Source of the DNA: Gammaproteobacteria bacterium
Lineage (GTDB): Bacteria; Pseudomonadota; Gammaproteobacteria; Ga0077536
Direction of reading: 5' to 3'
DNA: 51,025 nt
Assembly (NCBI GenBank): GCA_016874535.1
Contig: VGUA01000013.1
Location: 1-51,025 of the forward strand
Under the pieces are notes generated by a model, which saw nothing but the letters and a program-made list of their open reading frames with translations, was not told where the DNA came from and searched no databases. The stretch's first letter is position 1; every line of letters starts with the position of its first letter. A program made the translations under genes and the position numbers. Shown here piece by piece: positions 1 to 9,029 of this stretch.

Positions 1-3000
1 CGGAGAGCAAACCTTGGGCACCCGCACTGAACTGGGCCGTCGTGCCTATGGTGTATCCGAAGCCCCTCAGTTCCTGCGGGTCCAGAGGCGTCCACGCTGA
101 ATCAAGCGAGGGCAGCACTGCAAAGCTGCCATCCAGAGGCAGGACATCCTTGCTGCCGAGCAGTCCGGGCAAGAACTCATACGCTTGCAGATTCCCGCCA
201 CCAGAGAGATCAACCTGAGCTCCCGCCGAAAGATTGACGGTAGGAGCGGACAGTGACAGCACCGGTTCGGGGAAAGGGTCCACGCCCCTGTTGGATTGGG
301 GAGTAAAGACCAGTCGCGGTCGATTGAGGCCGGGAGAATCCAGGAGATATACCCAATCCTTGGCGAGTTCGATGGTGCCGAAGGGCACAGTGGCACCCTC
401 AAGCGAAGTCGAGGTGAGGCTGCCCGACGCGAAATCGATCCTGCGGGTGGCCTCCAGGGACAAAGCCCCCATGGGGGCTCGCAACACCCCCGCCTGAGTG
501 ATCTCTGCAGCCTTGACCAGAAGATTGCCGCCAGCTGACAGGACCGTCGCCCGTGATGAGTCAAGACCCGCATTGGCCGTGAACGATACGCTGCCGTTGG
601 CCTGATCGAAGGTGCTGACCAGGTAATCGGTCAGCGTGACCGGATAGCTCTGATCCGCGGTGAACAGCAGGTTGGCAGAGGACAGAAGACTCCCGCGACC
701 ACGCGTGTCGATGGTGCCATCAGCCTTGGACAGCACCTGCACGCCACTGAAGCGAATGTCGCCCGCGCTTTCGAAGTGAGCATTCCGCCAACCGTCCAGC
801 GCCCAGTTTCCCACCAGATCGATGAGTCCAGCGTGGACATGTAGATTGCCATTGCCAGTGCCTACTGCCGTGTTGACTGCCTGGGGTGCCCTGTGCCGGT
901 TATCTGCATTGTTGTCTGGATTACCGAGAATCACCCGGGGGCGAATGAGATTCAGCTGTGCTTCGGCACCGTAGAGAGAAGCGGCTGCAAGCGTGATGCT
1001 GCGACTCGCGGACAGCGTGATGTCGCCGGCGAAGCTGATGACACCGGGCGCTACAGCGCGTCCGTCGCGTGAAATATTGCGCGCTTGGAGAAAGATTTCA
1101 CCAAAACCGGCGTCAGCCACTTGGGACTCACTCAAAAGGCCGATTCCATTCAGCTCTGACGGCAGGGCTCTCCCCGGAACGAAACCCTCTGGAATAACGG
1201 CCGTAAATGACTCCGAGACCCGCAACTCGCGAGTCCCTTGTGGCAGGCCAAGCCCGGCGGCGGAAAGTTCGAGATTGTCATTGCGCTGCTGGGCATCGAG
1301 CACGATGGAGAGGGACCCCGCTCGCACTCCCGGGAGAGCGGCGCCAGCGGCCATCCGGCCTCCAAAGAGGATCGCTTCTGCCGCCCGCAGGGCGATATGC
1401 CCGCTGTCGCTGCCCACGAGCTGTCGGTTTATCTGCAGGCTGCTTCCGTCATCCTGGAACAGATCCAAGGTGGCGCTGCTGCCGCGAACATCGAGGAACG
1501 CGCCGGGTTCAACGATCAGGGCACCACTGCGTGCGATGAGATCAATGGTTCCACCAGACTGCAGATCACCGCGCAGCAGTCCTCTCGCATCGGGCTGTTT
1601 GATGAACACACCCGGTGTCAGGAGTTGGGCCTCTGAGCCCAGCCACAGGGTCTGGGAAGGCAGGAATTGCAGGAGGCGCGAGCCTGAAATGCCACTGGTC
1701 AGCTCCGCATGGATCCGCCCGCCCGGAGCGCTCACGGTGCCGTCAATCAGGAGACGCGTGTCACTCAGCAAGGAGATCGTCGCGCCCGCCTCGCCCAAAA
1801 TCCCTGCACCGCGTCCAATATCGAGAAACCCGAGTGTCTGGAGGGTGGCGTCTGTGAATTGGTTGAGCGGGGTTTCTGCGCGCACGCGCAGACCTAGATC
1901 CACGGGCTGTCGCTGGGACTCGGGCAAGGTGCCGAGTGAGGAGAAGGCGCGCAGGTCGGTACCACTGGTCCGGGTGCGGAAGTCGGCATCCAGCACCCGA
2001 TTCTGCTGGGAGAGCGTGATGAACACGGCATCTTCTATCCGGACCCCGCCACCTACTGCATTCAGTTCATAGGCAGAAAAACCACCTTGCTGGAAAAACC
2101 TCGGGGCCAGGTCCAGTCGAGTCTTGGGGTTACCGGCGCAGCTCCCGATACAGATATCAGGAGCCGTGATCTCGAGCGTGCCTCCATCCAGGAGCCCATA
2201 GGCCGAGAAGGTGCCGGCGAGATTGAGAGGCACCGCATATGGAGTCTGCAATGCGTCGGCCCGCGCGACGAGTTCAATTGTCCCTGCACGACCCGCCTGC
2301 AGACGGCCTTCAGCGGAGAGTACGGCGCCACCGTCGGCACGCAGTGCGCTGCCGGATTCCAGTACCAGACCACCGAGCCCCGGACCTTTGCCTTGCGCGA
2401 GAAGACTGATCTGTCCTGCGTCTGGCAGGCGCGGACTCTCACCGCCCGGGGCGACCGGATTCTGGCTGCGCAGGTCATTGGTCCACAGACCACTCACATC
2501 CAACACTGCGCTTCTCGCCAACCTCAATCCGCCCGTCGCAGGCGTTACCCCCGCCGGCTCGGACGTATCGCGTGCTGAAAGTTCGATGTTGCCGCCAGGG
2601 GCGTAGACGGCGCCGGCAATGAGGATGTCTCCCGCTTCCACCCGGAGGCGGCCCGCCGGGCCCAGATCGAGAACCGTTTCGGCCTCGAGCAGAACCTTGC
2701 CGGCACTGAACAGGGTTGCTTCGCTGAATCCTTCGGGGCCGAACCAATCGGGCCGCAGACGCGTCGCGCGCGGGATCCTGGATATCGGCAGGGTGAGCAA
2801 GTTGGCGTTACCCGACGCGCGGAACGGATCAATGCCACCGAGTCGAATATCGGGAGCAACAAGCATCGGGTCCGGCTCCTGGAAGGAGACCTCAGAGCCA
2901 ATCCGGAGTTGGCCACCGCGCGGCCTCTGGTCGTAGGGCCTGGCCAGACCATTCAATGCCGCAAAGTCAGGTGCGAGTCGTTGGTAGGTCCCTGCCAGCA

Positions 3001-4843
3001 CAGAGCCACGAGCATCTCCCGCCAGGAACATGCGTGGGGCGTTCATGGTAAGACTGCCGGCATCCTTGCCTTCTGTGTAGGCGTCACCTGCAGGATTGAC
3101 GAAAAGATCCCAGCTGATGCTCTGTCCCCACTTGCGGTCCTGCACCTCCACTCGCTGGATGACGGCTTGAATAGGCAGGCCGGGGTCCACCTCGGCAATG
3201 TCCAGCAAGCGTCCACCTATTGCGACGAGCGAGCTACCCACGGTGCTGGCGGAGTGATGAACCACGCCACCCGAAACATCGATCAAGGAGCCCTGTTCCA
3301 GAAGAATGGCACCTTGGCTGGCGAGGCTGACGCTGCCCCCGACACTGTGGCGCTCTGCGTTTGTGCGATAGAGCCCCGCCGCCGCAGCTTCCCGCAAATC
3401 GGCAAGCGGAGTGCCTATCCATGGGGTGCCATCGGCGAGAATTCCGGCTCGGCGCAGGTCAACCGTGATTTCAGTGCCTCGGAGAACACCCGTGCGCTGC
3501 TCGGGACGGTCTTTCAGCTCCGCGCCCTGGAGCTTGACCTTCAGGAAGTTGCGGTTGGTTTGCGCAGTGGCGTCGGTTCCGGAGACATCCACGCGACTGC
3601 CAGCACGCGCCAGGATCCGGCTTTCGGAATTGGCAGGCACATCCATCACCGCCAGCCGCTCATTACCGGAGTCATTGGCTGTTATGGAGATGTCTCCGCC
3701 CTTGGACTGCAGCAGACTGTTCTGCCGGAACTCAACGGTCTTGCCAGTCAAGTCCACCTTGCCCTTGAGCACCGGGCTGGCATCCACCGCCAGCGTGGTT
3801 TCATCGAGTTCCGGGTTCGCTGCCGTCACGCTGTTCTCGCCCAGAGTGAGCTGGCCGCCGCGGGTTGGCACAAGCTGTGGAGTTCCAGGCAGTGCCACGG
3901 ACTGGCGCGCGAGAAGGCGAACGCGCCCGCCTTGCCTTACGGCTGAGCTCGCACTCACCCGCCCCAACTGGTTGACAGAAAGTCCGACCAGGGTGGCCGT
4001 GCCCCGATCAGCCACGACCTGACCAATGAGCTTCGTGGGATCCGTTTCGCCGGCGTTGTCTGCCGAGCCGTTGGTGAGGGTCCCACCCTTGCCCACCTCG
4101 ATGATGAGGCCACTGCCCTGCCCCTCTCCTGGCTGGCGGATAAGGATTTCGCTGCCGGCGGCAAGGGCAACCTGCCCATCGTTAGCCGTGATGGTGCCTT
4201 CGTTGCTGACTTCCGGCGCAAACAAGAAGGCGCGGCCATTGGGTCCGTTGGTCTGGATCCGCGCGCCTTGCTTGACTCGCACCGCACCGCTTTCCGGCGT
4301 CCCATCCCGGGCAACATTGCCGCGAAAGGCAGGCGCGCCACTGACTTGGGCATTCGGTGGCGCGATGCCATTGGCGAGCGCGTCGTCAGTGATACTGAGG
4401 GATGAGGCAATGAGACCACGCACATCAACCTGACTACCCGCGCCAAAAACAATGCCATTGCGGTTGAGCAACCAGACCTCACCATTTGCAGTGAGGCTGC
4501 CCCGGATGACAGAAGGATCAGCCTGATTGATCAGATTCAGCGCGATGGATCTTGCATCCGGTTGCTCGAACCTGACGGCATGCTCGCGTGCGATGTTGAA
4601 ACTCTCCCAGTTGAAGGTGGCACTGGGAGAAAGTTGTTGGATGTTCATGGTCTGCCCGGCCACCACCGGGGCATTGGCCGCTCCGGAAGTCACGAACACG
4701 CTGGAAGGGACGGGTAGCGGCGGATTCGCGTGAACCAGTGCCTGAAGCAAGGCACCACAAGCCAGTGCAAATGTGCGAGCCGCGAACCTCGACAGCCGCC
4801 ACCGAGGGCGTGTCGCCTCTGCGAGATGCGTCTCAGAAAGCAA
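1..4843 (-). CDS. Two-partner-secretion exoprotein, filamentous haemagglutinin type (C-terminal part outside window)
   Basis: A minus-strand frame stays open from about 4858 to the left edge, giving at least 1,614 residues. The likely start is TTG at 4843, eight bases after an AGGA ribosome site; a stop lies just upstream, so no long N-terminal extension is possible. Residues about 18-40 are a signal sequence (basic WRLSRF, then a hydrophobic run ending VHAN). Residues 45-160 match the TPS/haemagglutination-activity domain, with NRNGIVFG at 127-134 and the VDVRGLIAS pattern after it. The rest is repetitive, rich in G, S, N and hydrophobic alternation (for example GGNIELSARDT, GGTLEITAPD), as in a right-handed beta-helix. 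Family knowledge: such proteins cross the outer membrane through a TpsB partner, which is not visible here. The exact role (adhesin, toxin carrier) cannot be told without the C-terminus. Confidence 0.85.
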   Translation of the reverse strand, partial: MLSETHLAEATRPRWRLSRFAARTFALACGALLQALVHANPPLPVPSSVFVTSGAANAPVVAGQTMNIQQLSPSATFNWESFNIAREHAVRFEQPDARSIALNLINQADPSVIRGSLTANGEVWLLNRNGIVFGAGSQVDVRGLIASSLSITDDALANGIAPPNAQVSGAPAFRGNVARDGTPESGAVRVKQGARIQTNGPNGRAFLFAPEVSNEGTITANDGQVALAAGSEILIRQPGEGQGSGLIIEVGKGGTLTNGSADNAGETDPTKLIGQVVADRGTATLVGLSVNQLGRVSASSAVRQGGRVRLLARQSVALPGTPQLVPTRGGQLTLGENSVTAANPELDETTLAVDASPVLKGKVDLTGKTVEFRQNSLLQSKGGDISITANDSGNERLAVMDVPANSESRILARAGSRVDVSGTDATAQTNRNFLKVKLQGAELKDRPEQRTGVLRGTEITVDLRRAGILADGTPWIGTPLADLREAAAAGLYRTNAERHSVGGSVSLASQGAILLEQGSLIDVSGGVVHHSASTVGSSLVAIGGRLLDIAEVDPGLPIQAVIQRVEVQDRKWGQSISWDLFVNPAGDAYTEGKDAGSLTMNAPRMFLAGDARGSVLAGTYQRLAPDFAALNGLARPYDQRPRGGQLRIGSEVSFQEPDPMLVAPDIRLGGIDPFRASGNANLLTLPISRIPRATRLRPDWFGPEGFSEATLFSAGKVLLEAETVLDLGPAGRLRVEAGDILIAGAVYAPGGNIELSARDTSEPAGVTPATGGLRLARSAVLDVSGLWTNDLRSQNPVAPGGESPRLPDAGQISLLAQGKGPGLGGLVLESGSALRADGGAVLSAEGRLQAGRAGTIELVARADALQTPYAVPLNLAGTFSAYGLLDGGTLEITAPDICIGSCAGNPKTRLDLAPRFFQQGGFSAYELNAVGGGVRIEDAVFITLSQQNRVLDADFRTRTSGTDLRAFSSLGTLPESQRQPVDLGLRVRAETPLNQFTDATLQTLGFLDIGRGAGILGEAGATISLLSDTRLLIDGTVSAPGGRIHAELTSGISGSRLLQFLPSQTLWLGSEAQLLTPGVFIKQPDARGLLRGDLQSGGTIDLIARSGALIVEPGAFLDVRGSSATLDLFQDDGSSLQINRQLVGSDSGHIALRAAEAILFGGRMAAGAALPGVRAGSLSIVLDAQQRNDNLELSAAGLGLPQGTRELRVSESFTAVIPEGFVPGRALPSELNGIGLLSESQVADAGFGEIFLQARNISRDGRAVAPGVISFAGDITLSASRSITLAAASLYGAEAQLNLIRPRVILGNPDNNADNRHRAPQAVNTAVGTGNGNLHVHAGLIDLVGNWALDGWRNAHFESAGDIRFSGVQVLSKADGTIDTRGRGSLLSSANLLFTADQSYPVTLTDYLVSTFDQANGSVSFTANAGLDSSRATVLSAGGNLLVKAAEITQAGVLRAPMGALSLEATRRIDFASGSLTSTSLEGATVPFGTIELAKDWVYLLDSPGLNRPRLVFTPQSNRGVDPFPEPVLSLSAPTVNLSAGAQVDLSGGGNLQAYEFLPGLLGSKDVLPLDGSFAVLPSLDSAWTPLDPQELRGFGYTIGTTAQFSAGAQGLLS

Positions 4844-4951
4844 GCGGAAATTCCTCAAAATCCAGTCGGTTCAGGGAGGGAGGACGGTGTGCGCAAAACA
4901 ATCCTGCGGGGCGCTGCGATGATCGGGAGGAAATGTGACGATTGCGTGACA

Positions 4952-4989
4952 GAAAAGAGGGAGGTTGGAACCTTGTGCTCCAACCTCCC
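4952..4989 (-). terminator. Rho-independent terminator after the PstS-like gene
   Basis: A perfect 11-bp inverted repeat (4959-4969 with 4979-4989, loop of nine) is followed on the minus strand by CTCTTTTCT. It lies 15 bases after the stop of the PstS-like gene, so the TPS gene downstream probably has its own promoter or depends on read-through. Confidence 0.8.
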
Positions 4990-5003
4990 ACCGAGGTCAG
5001 GAC

Positions 5004-6581
5004 TTAGAGGCCGGCTTGGGCCCTGTTGCTGACCTTCACCGTCATCCGGCAGGCATTCGGAGTGCCCGTGACGCCGCGGGTGCTGGTAGCGATTGGGCGG
5101 TTGTAGACATCGTTTTTCGCGGCCGGATCCGCACCCTTCGCGATGTACGGCGTCAATGCCGCCGCAGATTTGTTTTTCACCGCATTCCCAAGCAATCCTG
5201 CACGGCCGAACGGGTGTCCGAACGCGGTGTTGAGGCGGGAGACCACGTCAGGCTTGCCCAGCTGATTCACGATGGCCTGAGCCACATTCTGCTTGGCTTG
5301 AGGCAGTGCCGGCAGGTCACTGTTGATCGTCGTCTTGCGCCACTGGATGGTGGACTCGAAGAAGAACTCGTGACTGCCCTTGACGGCATTCAGCACACTG
5401 GGGGCGGCGCCGTCCACCTTGATGAAGCGCCAGCCATCGCTGACTGCAGCAACACGCTCCGAGGTCAGCACGCCAATGGAGCCCTTGCGCGCTGTGTTGT
5501 CAGCATTCAGGCCGGAGACCACGTTGCTGGTGCCAGAGTTCTCTGTCACCCGCGCATTGGTATTGCTCAGGAAGGGGGGTGCGCCATTCACACAATCGGT
5601 TCCTGCGAAGAAAATCTCGAAACTGCGCTCGGTACCCGACGTTGCAACGCGACGCTGGATGAAGATGTCGGTGTTCGGGAGACCAAATGTCGCGACATTC
5701 GCTGCATTGACAGGGCGGGTTGGCGACCAGATCTGGTTCCACTTGGTGATGCGGCCGGTGTAGATGCCGCCAAGCAGGTCACGACTCAGACTGGGCATGC
5801 AGGCTTGTGAACTTGCCACCGAGCCCAGGGCGTCAAGGTCGCCGTAACCCGCGTTCCCAGGATTGCATTTATTGTCTGGCGGGAACTGGATCGCCTGCAG
5901 AGCCTTGTAAGCCACCTTCGTAACCGGTACGCCAAAGATGACGCTGGAGATGCCGTTCACCTGCAGGTTGGCAAGCTCGGCATCGGTCAGGTTGGGCCTG
6001 TAGATCTGCTTGAACTGCGCAGGCTCCACATCAGAGATGCCAACTTCGGACTGCTGGTTGGTAACCACCGCACTGGAATCCAGATTGGCGTGTTCGGTGT
6101 AAGCCGAAAGCGGACCTTCGGCCGCTTTCGGCGTGCCGGTGGAATTCGCGAGTGCCGGCGCGGTGGGATCGATGAAATTGCGGGTGATGGTCGAGCCATC
6201 CACGATATTCAACGTGGAGGTGGAGCGCACCAGCGGACCGACCCCCACGCCGGAACCACCATCAGATTCCTTGAATATCGCAAGGCGCTTGCCCTGCGCG
6301 CCTGAGGCATCTCCACCCGTGCAGAAGTAGAGCGCGTCGTTCTTGGTAGCCAGGATGTATACGTCCAGAGTATCCGGCACGCAGATCTGCGCACCCACTG
6401 CGCTGTCGCGCAGCAGGGTCAGGAGGCCTTTGTCATGGGCGGTGGCGCCAGACATGCGAATGGTGACCTGATTCGCCGTCTGGGCCTCGTTGAACTGGGA
6501 TATGTTGAGCGCCTGAGCGCTGCCGGTGGCAGCCAGCGCGATGGCTGCGGCCAGTGATTTCACGGGGGTGGGAAATTTCAT
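5004..6581 (-). CDS. Secreted PstS-like periplasmic binding protein-fold protein
   Basis: 525 residues. The ATG at 6581 is chosen because AAGGAG stands eight bases upstream and a clean signal peptide follows (residues 1-24, ending GSAQA). After it come RMSGATAHDKGLL, resembling the first phosphate-binding loop of PstS, and, in the second half, GGIYTGRITKWNQIW and RVATSGTERSFEIF, which match the PstS patterns for 'GxITxWN' and 'R.dgSGT'. This supports a type-II periplasmic-binding-protein fold. The protein is about 180 residues longer than PstS and no ABC transporter genes are nearby, so phosphate transport is not implied. It is directly upstream of the giant TPS protein on the same strand. 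Whether the two cooperate is only suggested by position. Confidence 0.7.
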   Translation of the reverse strand: MKFPTPVKSLAAAIALAATGSAQALNISQFNEAQTANQVTIRMSGATAHDKGLLTLLRDSAVGAQICVPDTLDVYILATKNDALYFCTGGDASGAQGKRLAIFKESDGGSGVGVGPLVRSTSTLNIVDGSTITRNFIDPTAPALANSTGTPKAAEGPLSAYTEHANLDSSAVVTNQQSEVGISDVEPAQFKQIYRPNLTDAELANLQVNGISSVIFGVPVTKVAYKALQAIQFPPDNKCNPGNAGYGDLDALGSVASSQACMPSLSRDLLGGIYTGRITKWNQIWSPTRPVNAANVATFGLPNTDIFIQRRVATSGTERSFEIFFAGTDCVNGAPPFLSNTNARVTENSGTSNVVSGLNADNTARKGSIGVLTSERVAAVSDGWRFIKVDGAAPSVLNAVKGSHEFFFESTIQWRKTTINSDLPALPQAKQNVAQAIVNQLGKPDVVSRLNTAFGHPFGRAGLLGNAVKNKSAAALTPYIAKGADPAAKNDVYNRPIATSTRGVTGTPNACRMTVKVSNRAQAGL

Positions 6582-6861
6582 GGGGTGCTCCTTCTGGGGT
6601 GTGATTGCGATCCAACCGGGCATCCGTGAGGGATATTCCTGACCAGCACTGCGCTCCTTGCGCTGTTCCGGTCGCGCCCTCACTGCCCGACTTGCGGCGC
6701 AGGATAGGGAGGCAATGTGTAAGCTCTGTGACAATCAGGATTTTGTGCGTGTAGGGTTTCCTGTCACCATCTGCATGCGCGCACTGCGCGCCGGGCGCGT
6801 TATGGACCTGCGATACCGTCGCCGCCTGTCACACACCTTCACTCTGTTCGGGATTAATGCC

Positions 6862-7218
6862 ATGAAACACCTGCTGCTGGGCCTCATGCTCGCCTCAACA
6901 CTGCCGGTCTCGGCAGACGACTCCACCGCTTTGCTCACCGAATGCGCCGGGAAGAATTACGAGGCTTGCGCAATCGTTGGATCCCACTACCAATGGGGTA
7001 CGGGCGGACTGCCTCAGGATCGCAAACTGTCATTGGAGTACTACGAAATGGCTTGTGAGGGGCGGAGCGGCACTGGCTGTTTCGGCATCGCGCTCATTCA
7101 CGATGACGGCTCCAATCCGGATCGCGATCCGGCGAAGGCCCTGGAGGCGTATCGCAAGGCCTGTGACTTCGGAAATGAATATGGGTGCGGGGCCTACGAA
7201 CATCTGACTGGTCAATGA
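6862..7218 (+). CDS. Small secreted Sel1-repeat (Hcp-like) protein
   Basis: 118 residues from ATG 6862. Residues 1-18 form a signal peptide (KHLLLGLMLAST, ending VSAD). The mature part has two to three Sel1/TPR-like helical repeats with regularly spaced cysteines (YEACAIVG, YYEMACEG, TGCFGIALIHDDG, YRKACDFG, YGCGAYEHL). The paired cysteines per repeat resemble the disulfide-stabilised Helicobacter cysteine-rich protein family, known for exported Sel1 proteins. An upstream start at 6658 is possible but would cover the divergent promoter region of the PstS-like gene and lose the signal peptide. Function unknown. Confidence 0.75.
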   Translation: MKHLLLGLMLASTLPVSADDSTALLTECAGKNYEACAIVGSHYQWGTGGLPQDRKLSLEYYEMACEGRSGTGCFGIALIHDDGSNPDRDPAKALEAYRKACDFGNEYGCGAYEHLTGQ

Positions 7219-7279
7219 GCGGGTCCCAGCCCCTCGAGCGGGCTGGTCTTGGATTTGGTCAGGCGGCGGGATTGCCTCG

Positions 7280-7348
7280 AAAACGCTGATGCGTTTTCTC
7301 GCCCCTGCGGGGCGCACTGCGTGCGGCCCGATTCGCTGCGCAAATCGG
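7280..7348. repeat. Cluster of short hairpins downstream of tRNA-Ser
   Basis: Four short inverted repeats follow one another within 70 bases: AAAACGC/GCGTTTT (7280-7286 with 7291-7297), GCCCC/GGGGC (7301-7313), GCAC/GTGC just after it, and CCGATT/AATCGG (7328-7333 with 7343-7348). The stretch 7219-7381 has no convincing gene. It may be an intergenic palindromic repeat or the remains of one; no second copy is seen in the window. Confidence 0.4.
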
Positions 7349-7381
7349 TCGAACCTCGGGCTCTCATCCGCACACCATCTC

Positions 7382-7426
7382 CCAACCAACAAAAAAGCCC
7401 CGCGAGGGGGCTCTTTTGTTGGTTGG
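7382..7426 (-). terminator. Terminator immediately after tRNA-Ser
   Basis: A long inverted repeat, CCAACCAAC...AGCCCC against GGGGGCT...GTTGGTTGG with a short GCGA loop and internal A/T tracts on both sides, abuts the 3' end of tRNA-Ser. It can terminate in either direction. Confidence 0.75.
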
Positions 7427-7514
7427 CGGAGAGGGCGGGATTCGAACCCGCGATAGGCTATGAACCTATACACACTTTCCAGGCGTGCTCCTTAAACCAC
7501 TCGGACACCTCTCC
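7427..7514 (-). tRNA. tRNA-Ser (anticodon GGA)
   Basis: The minus strand folds as an 88-base class II tRNA: acceptor GGAGAGG pairs with CCTCTCC, discriminator G, T-loop GGGTTCGAATCCC, and a long variable arm. The anticodon loop CTGGAAA gives GGA, reading serine codons UCC/UCU. Confidence 0.95.
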
Positions 7515-7607
7515 CGGGAAACTTGTCGCAGCCAGTGAGCGAGTGACCGGCCGAACCCGCCGCGAGCGTAGTCCGCAAGGGTAAACCACGGGGTGCCTGG
7601 GGCGCAA

Positions 7608-8087
7608 TCAAAGGAGCGCCGGCGACAAGGCTCCGTGGCCATCGCACAGGCCGTCCGGCTCCAGTATCGCAACCAGCGTTTCTTCCACCAACCGCACGGC
7701 CGGGAAATGCTGAGGTGTACCTGTGGGAGCCTGCGCCGAGTCGAGAACATCATCATCCGGGAGGTCTATGGCGCCCGAGACCTTCTCCACCGGTAATGCC
7801 AAAGTCCGTCCACGGCACTCGAGCAGAAGGATGGCGTCACTCGGGACCGTAGGAGGTCCCAGCACGCACTCGGTCTTGAGCACGGGGAGCACGTCGCCCC
7901 GCCAAGCCAGCACGCCAGCAAGTCTTTCGTCGCCCTGCGGCACGGCAGTGATGCTGGCCTCCCTCAATACACCAAGCAGTTGGCGTGCACGCACCGCATA
8001 GTGCTGCCCGGCGTGTGAAAAGCCCACCCACTGGCCGGGTCGCGCGTCCGGCTGCGCGCTTTCGCGCCACTCATATTCAGAAGGCAT
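7608..8087 (-). CDS. cheW: CheW-domain chemotaxis coupling protein
   Basis: 159 residues, one CheW (SH3-like) domain spanning nearly the whole protein. Recognisable are GQWVGFSHAGQHYAV (first strands), GVLAWRGDVLPVLKT in the place of the usual 'GixNlRG.v.pvid', and GRTLALPVEKVSGAIDL. In the family this protein links receptors to CheA. The sequence is divergent (AWRGD instead of NLRGN). Its start lies inside the end of the upstream CheW-domain gene (11-bp overlap), so the two are translationally linked. No cheA is in the window, so its partner is unclear. Confidence 0.75.
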   Translation of the reverse strand: MPSEYEWRESAQPDARPGQWVGFSHAGQHYAVRARQLLGVLREASITAVPQGDERLAGVLAWRGDVLPVLKTECVLGPPTVPSDAILLLECRGRTLALPVEKVSGAIDLPDDDVLDSAQAPTGTPQHFPAVRLVEETLVAILEPDGLCDGHGALSPALL

Positions 8088-9015
8088 CGGGGTTCAGGAC
8101 CAGGGTGACTCCTCCGTCTGCGCGGATGACCGCCCCGTCGCACCAGGGCCCTTGCTGCAAGACCGGAGGGAGCGGTTTGACGAGCGCCTGCTCGTGCCCG
8201 AGCACTGCATCGACGATCAGCGCACGGGTCTGTCCTTGAACGCTGAGAAGCACGACTTTCTGCCCGGACGTCAGCTGTTCATCGAAGTCGCTTTTGGGGG
8301 CTGGAAAGCGCTCCACCACTGGAATGATGCCGCTGGCATGCGCCAGCACACGACGTCCGGCGAGCGTGGTCAGGCGTGTCGACTCCAGCGACTCCACGGC
8401 GATCACCGCTGTTACGGGCAACGCGTGAACCTGGCCACACTGACGCACGGAAAGAAGTTCCTCCACCCGCTTGCCGGCACTGCCATCCACCGCAGGCGCC
8501 GCAAGCTTCCACAGCAATCGGGTAAGCAGATCGAGTCTCCCCGCCACATGGCGAATACCGGACGCCGCATGTGTCCCGGCCAGGCCTTTCAAATCATTGC
8601 GCACACCAATGAGCTCCAGGGCAATGTCGGCCACCTGTGCCAGCTTGCCGGGATCCTCATTGGAAGCATGACCGGTGGGGACCAACAGCTGCGTCGCTTC
8701 TTCCGTCCCGGAACCGATCTCGGGAGCGATCTCGGGAGCGGCACTCGAACCATGCAGCGCGTCCAGCCATTGTTCAAATTCCTCCTCGGTGATCTGGTCG
8801 GCACCCGAGGTGCCAGTGATGGCCCGGGCAGGCGCGCTGACAGGCAGAGATGCCGGAATTCCGGGATCGAAAAATTCAGCAGTGTCGATGGAGAGCGCTT
8901 TGCTCGGCATGCTCGACAGATCAGTGGTCTCGAATTGCCAGTCGTTCCACGCACCGGCGAGCACTTGGGTTGCCTCATCCCCGGCGGTCATTGCTGTCTG
9001 ATAAAGCGCCTGCAT
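8077..9015 (-). CDS. CheW-domain protein, ParP-like array protein
   Basis: 312 residues. The first ~150 are acidic and low-complexity (EEEFEQWLDALHG, EIAPEIGSGTEE). The C-terminal half (about 175-312) is a CheW-like fold close to the P5 domain of CheA: GKRVEELLSVRQCGQVHALPV, then VDAVLGHEQALVKPLPP and GAVIRADGGVTLVLNPDAF. There is no Hpt, dimerisation or ATPase region. Established knowledge: in Pseudomonas- and Vibrio-type operons a protein of this design (ParP, with a CheW-like domain) sits just before cheW, which fits the position here. The alternative is a CheA remnant that lost its kinase part. Confidence 0.65.
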   Translation of the reverse strand: MQALYQTAMTAGDEATQVLAGAWNDWQFETTDLSSMPSKALSIDTAEFFDPGIPASLPVSAPARAITGTSGADQITEEEFEQWLDALHGSSAAPEIAPEIGSGTEEATQLLVPTGHASNEDPGKLAQVADIALELIGVRNDLKGLAGTHAASGIRHVAGRLDLLTRLLWKLAAPAVDGSAGKRVEELLSVRQCGQVHALPVTAVIAVESLESTRLTTLAGRRVLAHASGIIPVVERFPAPKSDFDEQLTSGQKVVLLSVQGQTRALIVDAVLGHEQALVKPLPPVLQQGPWCDGAVIRADGGVTLVLNPDAF

Positions 9016-9029
9016 GTTCGTCTCTCCAG

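Noticed and set aside
993-3946. Long plus-strand frames (993-2072 and 2909-3946)
   Set aside because: They lie opposite the open TPS gene and have no recognisable domains; their length follows from GC-rich antisense codon bias.
8077-9015. Truncated cheA
   Set aside because: Only a CheW/P5-like domain is present, and position before cheW fits a ParP-type gene better; kept as an alternative, not as the call.
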